NCBI RefSeq assembly: GCF_003386535.1
Contig: NZ_QTTN01000017.1
Coordinates: forward strand, 89,999 to 128,511
From: Paenibacillus taihuensis
Lineage (GTDB): Bacteria; Bacillota; Bacilli; Paenibacillales; Paenibacillaceae
Reading direction: 5' to 3'
Length of the DNA stretch: 38,513 nt
The number at the start of each line of letters is the position of its first letter. Position 1 is the first letter of the stretch. The translations under genes were made by a program, and so were the position numbers. The notes under the pieces were generated by a model. The model saw only the letters and a program-made list of their open reading frames with translations, was not told the origin of the DNA and did not search any database. Positions 34,044 to 38,513 of this stretch are shown here, one piece after another.

Positions 34044-34775
34044 GTGGTGGATGATCAAACGGAACTGGTAGGGCAGCCTTCTCCTTCAGGCATCGTGCCA
34101 TGGCTCGCGCTTCAACAACTGCTTGATTCTGCACTGCCGATTGGCGGATTTTCGCACTCTTTTGGATTAGAGACGCTTGTACAAGAAGGGGCAATCCGAA
34201 CGAGTGCGGAGCTCGAGGAATACGTGCGTCTGATGCTGCTGCAAAGCTGGAGTACGGCGGATGTGATGGTGATCAAAGCGGTCTATAGAGACTTGCCAAG
34301 TCTGAATTATCCCTCGCTCTGGGCGGTCGAACGGCTTGTGCATGTTCAGCGAGCGGCGATTGAATCGCGAACCGGTGTTCAGAAGATGGGCAGACGGCTG
34401 CTGCAGCTGCTTGTGTCCCTCTATCCGCAATGTGATTGGTCCCCCCTCACGATTGGACTCCGCGCGAATGATTGCCTTGCAACACATCCGCTTGTTTTTG
34501 GGTATGCGTGCTGGCAGTTCGGGATTGGATTGGAGCAGGCGGCGCAAGGCTACTTGTACGCTTGTATCGTCACCTGTGTCGGAAGTGCGCTGCGGCTCAT
34601 GTCGATGGGGCAGACGGAGGGGCAGTCGATCATTGCTCGCTTAACACCGATGACGGCAGACGCGTGGCGAATTGTTGAAGCGATGGAACCGGAGGAAGCT
34701 TATTCGAGCATGCCGCTCGCGGAAATTGCGATGATGCGTCACGAGCAGCTGTATTCACGATTGTTTATGTCTTAG
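34044..34775 (+). CDS. ureF: urease accessory protein UreF
   Basis: A helical accessory protein of 243 residues that acts in the UreD-UreF-UreG complex, controlling the GTPase of UreG during nickel insertion. Family landmarks are LLDSALPIGGFSHSFGLETLVQEG near the start, with the rest all-helical, and residues ending AEIAMMRHEQLYSRLF. GTG 34044 follows GAGGTGAGG; GTG 34047 and ATG 34051 are possible alternatives. The gene normally preceded by ureE directly follows ureC here, so ureE is missing from the operon. Confidence 0.93.
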   Translation: MVDDQTELVGQPSPSGIVPWLALQQLLDSALPIGGFSHSFGLETLVQEGAIRTSAELEEYVRLMLLQSWSTADVMVIKAVYRDLPSLNYPSLWAVERLVHVQRAAIESRTGVQKMGRRLLQLLVSLYPQCDWSPLTIGLRANDCLATHPLVFGYACWQFGIGLEQAAQGYLYACIVTCVGSALRLMSMGQTEGQSIIARLTPMTADAWRIVEAMEPEEAYSSMPLAEIAMMRHEQLYSRLFMS

Positions 34776-34808
34776 TTGTCGGAACTATTATTATAGGAGG
34801 CGTTCATT

Positions 34809-35537
34809 ATGTGTCAAGGACAAGGACATCACCATCATGGGTGGGAGCAGCCATCAATCGATCGCTCGAGACCAATTCGGATTGGGATCGGGGGGCCGGT
34901 CGGGTCTGGCAAGACGGCGCTAGTCGAGCGACTGGCAGGCGCGCTTAAGGATAAGTATAGTGTCGCGGTTATTACGAACGACATTTATACCAAAGAGGAC
35001 GCGCGTATATTAACGGCGACAGGCGTGCTTCCTGAGGAACGCATCATCGGTGTCGAGACGGGAGGATGCCCGCATACGGCCATTCGTGAGGATGCCTCGA
35101 TGAACTTTGAAGCGGTTGATGAGCTGACGGGGCGATTCGATGACCTTGATCTTATTTTTATCGAGAGCGGCGGCGATAATCTGGCTGCGGCGTTCAGCCC
35201 CGAGCTGGTTGACCGATTTATCTATATTATTGATGTTGCGCAAGGGGAGAAAATTCCGCGTAAAGGCGGTCCTGGCATTATGCGATCGGATCTGCTCATT
35301 ATTAACAAAATCGATCTCGCTCCGCATGTCGGCGCCAGCCTGCAGGTGATGGAGGAGGATACGAAACGGATGCGCGGTGAGCGGCCATACGTGTTCTCGA
35401 ATTTGTTCGGCGGCGTGAATGTCGATCAAATCGTTCATTGGCTGGAGCATGAGCTGGCCCATGCCCATGGCCATGAACATCATCACGGGGATGAGGGACA
35501 TCATGCTGCCGGTGCCGGGCATCACAGCCGCGTCTAG
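34809..35537 (+). CDS. ureG: urease accessory GTPase UreG with histidine-rich ends
   Basis: A SIMIBI-class GTPase that delivers nickel to apo-urease. The P-loop GPVGSGKT is at 29-36, followed by [10 protein letters not shown], the metal-binding [15 protein letters not shown], the [16 protein letters not shown] switch and INKIDLAP base-recognition motif. The length, 242 residues, is about 35 more than the usual 205. The extra sequence is histidine-rich: HHHH near residues 7-10 and about a dozen His between roughly 210 and 240. Such tails bind nickel in UreE and HypB proteins. Since ureE is absent, the tail may take over nickel storage. ATG 34809 has AGGAGG; the 3' end overlaps ureD. Confidence 0.97.
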   Translation: MCQGQGHHHHGWEQPSIDRSRPIRIGIGGPVGSGKTALVERLAGALKDKYSVAVITNDIYTKEDARILTATGVLPEERIIGVETGGCPHTAIREDASMNFEAVDELTGRFDDLDLIFIESGGDNLAAAFSPELVDRFIYIIDVAQGEKIPRKGGPGIMRSDLLIINKIDLAPHVGASLQVMEEDTKRMRGERPYVFSNLFGGVNVDQIVHWLEHELAHAHGHEHHHGDEGHHAAGAGHHSRV

Positions 35538-36375
35538 TGAGAAGGGGCAGCGCGTTTCGCAGCTGCGGGCCGTGTTTGAGAAGCGGGAGCGGGGCTCCAT
35601 GATCACCTCGAAGTATCATACTGCTCCAATCAAGATTGCAAAAGCGTTCCCCCTCGGCGGTCCAATTGGCGTCATTGTAATGGATGTTTCGCCAGGTCTG
35701 CTGGCCGGTGACCGGTATGAGCTTCAATGGAAAGCAGGGGAAGGTGCCCATGCCTATATTACAAACCAATCCTTCACCAAGATTCATCCTGCGCATGAGG
35801 ATTGCGGCGGTTCGGCGATGATTCAGAGCTTCGAACTTGAAGCGGGAGCGATAGTGGAGTCGATGCCGGAGCCGACGATGCTTTATCGTGACGCGGTATT
35901 CACGATGAAGACGGATGTTCATCTTGCTGAAGGATCCGTTTGGATGGGGGCAGAGGTGCTGTGTCCGGGGAGGGCGCTTCGAGGTGAGCTTTTTGCCTAT
36001 CGTTCCTACCGGAGCAAGCTTAATGTGTATTACAAGGAAGAGTTGATTTATGCGCAGCATCAAATGATCGAACCGATGAGGCAGCGCCTTACTGCGCGTG
36101 GTTGCTTTGCTGAGATGACACATACAGGTGTATTCTATGTGTTCTCGGACCGGCTCCAATCGGTTCATGCTGAAGCGGTTCGGGCTGTACTCTCTGAATT
36201 GCCTCCATTTGAGGAACATCCGATCGAATGGGGCGTCTCCGTGACCTATAAGCATGGGATCGCTGTAATGGCGGCAAGTACCGCTGCATGGCCCCTTCAA
36301 GAAGCGTTATCGATTGCTTGGGGAACAGTTCGAGAGCTGTTGCTTGGAATGCCGCCTATCGCATTGCGCAAATAA
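35503..36375 (+). CDS. ureD: urease accessory protein UreD
   Basis: The scaffold protein (UreD, also called UreH) that docks the accessory complex on apo-urease, about 290 residues. Family landmarks are [48 protein letters not shown] and the [13 protein letters not shown] strand region. The frame is open from 35419 inside ureG; ATG 35503, preceded by GAGGGAC, is the best start and overlaps ureG by 35 nt. It is the last gene of the operon and is followed by a strong terminator. Confidence 0.93.
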   Translation: MLPVPGITAASSEKGQRVSQLRAVFEKRERGSMITSKYHTAPIKIAKAFPLGGPIGVIVMDVSPGLLAGDRYELQWKAGEGAHAYITNQSFTKIHPAHEDCGGSAMIQSFELEAGAIVESMPEPTMLYRDAVFTMKTDVHLAEGSVWMGAEVLCPGRALRGELFAYRSYRSKLNVYYKEELIYAQHQMIEPMRQRLTARGCFAEMTHTGVFYVFSDRLQSVHAEAVRAVLSELPPFEEHPIEWGVSVTYKHGIAVMAASTAAWPLQEALSIAWGTVRELLLGMPPIALRK

Positions 36376-36377
36376 AG

Positions 36378-36411
36378 AAGGATGGCGAACGTGAGGTTCG
36401 TCATCCTTTTT
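36378..36411. terminator. terminator of the urease operon
   Basis: AAGGATGGCGAAC (36378-36390) pairs with GTTCGTCATCCTT (36396-36408) with one G-T pair, then a T run. It overlaps the stop codon of the convergent acetyltransferase gene. Confidence 0.85.
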
Positions 36412-36973
36412 GTTGTTGTTGCATAAAATCTTCTCTCGTCAGCCCGTAGTAATGGATATCCTCGAATTGATCCCATTTTCGAATATGGTGTTTGAAGGTT
36501 CCTTCATGGTTCAGGCCGGCTTTCAACATAACAGCGGATGAAGCGGGGTTCTTCGTCATCGCGGCGCCCCAGATGCGGTTCAGATGTATCGTTTCGAATC
36601 CAAATTGAACGAGTTGAATGAGTGCTTCAGTTGTGTAGCCGTTGCCCCAGTAGCTCTGTCCGAGCCAGTACCCGATTTCGCCGCGCTTGTGTTCGGATGT
36701 GATGTTTAGGCTGATGCATCCCATTAATGCTTGGGATTCCTTATGTACAATAGCGAATGTATAACCATGACCATGTCTAGCTGCATCTGTGCGAAAATCA
36801 ATCCACATCGCTGCGGCGCCGGCCGGATATGGATGAGGCAGTGAGAGCGTTGTTCGAGCTACGGCGTGTTCGCCGGCAAGACGCTGCACAACAGGTGCGT
36901 CGCTCTGTACGAAAGGGCGCAGGTGCAGCCTTTCGGTCATGAATTGATACGGTGCAGGATTCGTGTTCGCCAT
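36401..36973 (-). CDS. GNAT family N-acetyltransferase, RimJ/RimL type
   Basis: A 190-residue acetyl-CoA-dependent acetyltransferase. It begins with the family strand TERLHLRPFVQSDA, has the acetyl-CoA pyrophosphate loop as GQSYWGNGYTTEAL and the late NPASSAVMLKAGL plus EGTFKHHIRKW segments typical of the RimJ/RimL group. Targets could be ribosomal protein termini or a small amine; sequence cannot tell. ATG 36973 is chosen, with GGGGTG 9 nt upstream; GTG 36985 would overlap that site. The C-terminus is a run of glutamines, and the 3' end lies within the urease terminator. Confidence 0.92.
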   Translation of the reverse strand: MANTNPAPYQFMTERLHLRPFVQSDAPVVQRLAGEHAVARTTLSLPHPYPAGAAAMWIDFRTDAARHGHGYTFAIVHKESQALMGCISLNITSEHKRGEIGYWLGQSYWGNGYTTEALIQLVQFGFETIHLNRIWGAAMTKNPASSAVMLKAGLNHEGTFKHHIRKWDQFEDIHYYGLTREDFMQQQQKG

Positions 36974-37005
36974 CTTCTCATTCACCCCGCATGAAATTTT
37001 ACTTC

Positions 37006-37014
37006 ATTATAGCA
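37006..37014 (-). promoter_or_regulatory. extended -10 promoter of the acetyltransferase gene
   Basis: Minus strand TGCTATAAT, TATAAT at plus 37006-37011; about 33 nt before the start codon. No clear -35. Confidence 0.5.
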
Positions 37015-37032
37015 GCGGACAAGAACAACAAG

Positions 37033-37081
37033 AAACCCTTTCTTCCTGTTCGCTTCGATCAGCTCGAGGAGGAAAGGGTTT
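37033..37081 (-). terminator. long hairpin, probable terminator of the 30-residue peptide gene
   Basis: AAACCCTTTC (37033-37042) pairs with GAAAGGGTTT (37072-37081), extended inward by TCCT/AGGA. On the minus strand it is followed by a T-rich but not pure tract. Confidence 0.5.
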
Positions 37082-37142
37082 GGATTGGAATTTGAGTAGC
37101 GTTGCCCTAGGGCGTTAAGTAGATGCGTGAAGGAGTTGGAGA

Positions 37143-37235
37143 TTAGTCTTCAGCGCTGCTATTTGTTTTCTTATTATTGTTATCGGAGCCTTTAGAAGTC
37201 GTGTTTTTGCGACCTTGGCCTTGCTGCTTAGACAT
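37143..37235 (-). CDS. short hydrophilic peptide, possibly spore-related
   Basis: A 30-residue peptide starting MSKQQGQGRKNTTSKGSD and ending in Asn, Lys, Ser and acidic residues. It has no hydrophobic stretch, and its Gln/Gly/Lys/Asn-rich composition recalls small acid-soluble or other minor spore proteins, but I cannot place it in a family. Support for expression is an excellent ribosome site, AAAGGAGGG, 7 nt before ATG 37235, and a hairpin downstream. Too short for routine gene finding. Confidence 0.6.
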   Translation of the reverse strand: MSKQQGQGRKNTTSKGSDNNNKKTNSSAED

Positions 37236-37311
37236 GCGTGTTCCCTCCTTTCATATGGATGTAGCCTATTGTGCGTAGTAGGAGGGCACATTATGAATGA
37301 AATCGTGTATT

Positions 37312-37352
37312 AAAAAACCTCCTGCCGAATGGTGGACATCCGGTAGAAGGTT
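37312..37352 (-). terminator. terminator of the LytTR gene
   Basis: AACCTCCTGCCG (37316-37327) pairs with CGGTAGAAGGTT (37341-37352) with small mismatches; on the minus strand six T follow. Confidence 0.75.
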
Positions 37353-37359
37353 TCGAGCG

Positions 37360-37710
37360 TTACATAGCCGCTTTGCCTTGGGCGGACAGCTGGTTTTTAA
37401 TGCCTTGAAGCCTCCATTTGGAGACATGAACTTGCTTCGCTTCCGATGCGCTATGATCGAAACAGATAAAGCCGTCCGTGAATGAGAGCACTTTCTCCTT
37501 GTTGACGTAGCAGCTGCCGTTCACTTTAATGAAACGTCCGGATGAGATGTAGCTGTTTAGCTGCTCGGTAGTAATGTTCTTCTTTATGTTGTAGTTTCTA
37601 CCGTGGAAGCTAACCATTCCGGGTTTGCCGACCTTGAAGTAGTAAATGTCCTTCTCCACCTCAAAGTTCTCATATACATTGCGGTTATCATCTGCTACTA
37701 CCTTCATCAT
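37360..37710 (-). CDS. LytTR-domain DNA-binding protein
   Basis: A 116-residue protein that is nearly all LytTR domain, the DNA-binding fold of AgrA and LytR. The pattern DIYYFKVGKPGMVSFHG (strands), ITTEQLNSYISSGRFIKVNGSCYVNKEKV and a final SKWRLQGIKNQL matches the family. There is no receiver domain or membrane helix, so it is a stand-alone regulator not obviously linked to a histidine kinase. ATG 37710 follows GAGGGGG 8 nt upstream; the frame extends to 37860 without a ribosome site. It lies next to, and is divergent from, the rRNA promoters. Confidence 0.83.
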   Translation of the reverse strand: MMKVVADDNRNVYENFEVEKDIYYFKVGKPGMVSFHGRNYNIKKNITTEQLNSYISSGRFIKVNGSCYVNKEKVLSFTDGFICFDHSASEAKQVHVSKWRLQGIKNQLSAQGKAAM

Positions 37711-37854
37711 GTATTGAACCCCCTCAATTAAAGATGAATTTGTTAGCGCTTTCATTGTATCATAAACGGTTTGTATTGTGAACAAGATGGAGGTTGTCTT
37801 TAAGGAAAATTTACTTTGTCTGCTGCATGCCATTTGGATGTAAAATAATACCTG

Positions 37855-37884
37855 TTGCAACTGAGTTACGCGACATGGTATATT
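37855..37884 (+). promoter_or_regulatory. rRNA operon promoter P1
   Basis: TTGCAA (37855-37860), 18 bases, TATATT (37879-37884) with TGG before the -10. The -10 and following CTAATTCCG are repeated in P2, 98 bp downstream. Confidence 0.65.
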
Positions 37885-37952
37885 CTAATTCCGCCGCTGA
37901 GAGGTACACGTTAGCACGGTGAACGAGACGAAAACAAGCCCAAAAATAAAGC

Positions 37953-37982
37953 TTGCAATTAAGTTTCGATGTATGATATATT
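37953..37982 (+). promoter_or_regulatory. rRNA operon promoter P2
   Basis: TTGCAA (37953-37958), 18 bases, TATATT (37977-37982), followed by CTAATTCCG as in P1. Tandem promoters of identical design are typical of rRNA operons. Confidence 0.7.
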
Positions 37983-38025
37983 CTAATTCCGGTCGCGAGA
38001 CTGGGACGAGAAATAAGAAACAATT

Positions 38026-38044
38026 TGTTCCTTGAAAACTGAAC
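38026..38044 (+). promoter_or_regulatory. boxA-like antitermination sequence in the rRNA leader
   Basis: TGTTCCTTGAAAACTGAAC resembles the boxA/leader motif of Bacillales rRNA operons, which recruits Nus factors. It lies between P2 and the 16S gene. Confidence 0.55.
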
Positions 38045-38182
38045 AATGAGCGACCTGTCAAACAGGTTTTAAAGCGTCGAAACGCTCATCATCATCTAGG
38101 TGACGATGGAGTTTCTGGCGAAAGTAAGTCAGCGATGAGCTAACAAGCCATTCTGAAATTGGCCAAGCTTCGGCTAGCCACT

Positions 38183-38513
<331 letters not shown>

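Overview
The window is 38.5 kb from a Gram-positive, endospore-forming bacterium of the Paenibacillaceae, most likely Paenibacillus or a close relative. Evidence is the Bacillales-type 16S rRNA start at the right edge, strong AGGAGG-type ribosome binding sites, frequent TTG/GTG starts, vegetative TTGACA/TATAAT promoters, and spore-associated genes (a YjcZ-type peptide, a YtvI-like AI-2E protein and a YtpB-like terpene synthase). It looks like ordinary chromosome: no phage, transposase, CRISPR array or tRNA gene was seen.

Layout. Positions 1-324 hold a 51-bp tandem repeat running off the left edge, followed by intergenic dyad repeats and a promoter. Positions 815-6369 are a four-gene MacAB-like ABC cassette (ATPase, lipoprotein adaptor, large FtsX-type permease, second ATPase with an AbrB-like tail). 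Positions 6.5-15.7 kb are mixed single genes: SsuE-type flavin reductase, oligoendopeptidase F, three small unknown proteins, a methyltransferase, a cold-shock protein, an MFS transporter, tetraprenyl-beta-curcumene synthase, phosphofructokinase and a second flavin reductase with a palindromic promoter. Positions 15.7-24.3 kb carry a secreted DUF4015 glycosidase-like protein, a YitT membrane protein, a CshA-type RNA helicase, a YjcZ peptide, a DUF624 protein, a structured small RNA (6S-like candidate), thiol peroxidase, rhomboid protease and a GltC-like LysR regulator. Positions 24.3-31.3 kb hold a class B penicillin-binding protein, a YtvI-like transporter, a polysaccharide deacetylase, a PH-domain pseudogene with an internal deletion, and ilvD.

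Positions 31.4-36.4 kb are a complete urease operon, ureABC-ureFGD, without ureE. A GlnR/TnrA-type operator sits about 50 bp upstream of the predicted start site, so the operon is probably switched on by nitrogen limitation. UreG has histidine-rich ends that may stand in for UreE as nickel store. After a GNAT acetyltransferase, a 30-residue peptide and a LytTR-domain protein, the window ends with tandem rRNA promoters, a boxA-like leader and the first 331 nt of a 16S rRNA gene, which continues beyond the edge.

The observations most worth following are the paired nitrogen operators before urease, the structured RNA at 21297-21511, the AbrB-like fusion on the ABC ATPase, the nested dyads in the 15.1 kb promoter, the deleted PH-domain gene, and the 51-bp repeat that is open in both directions.
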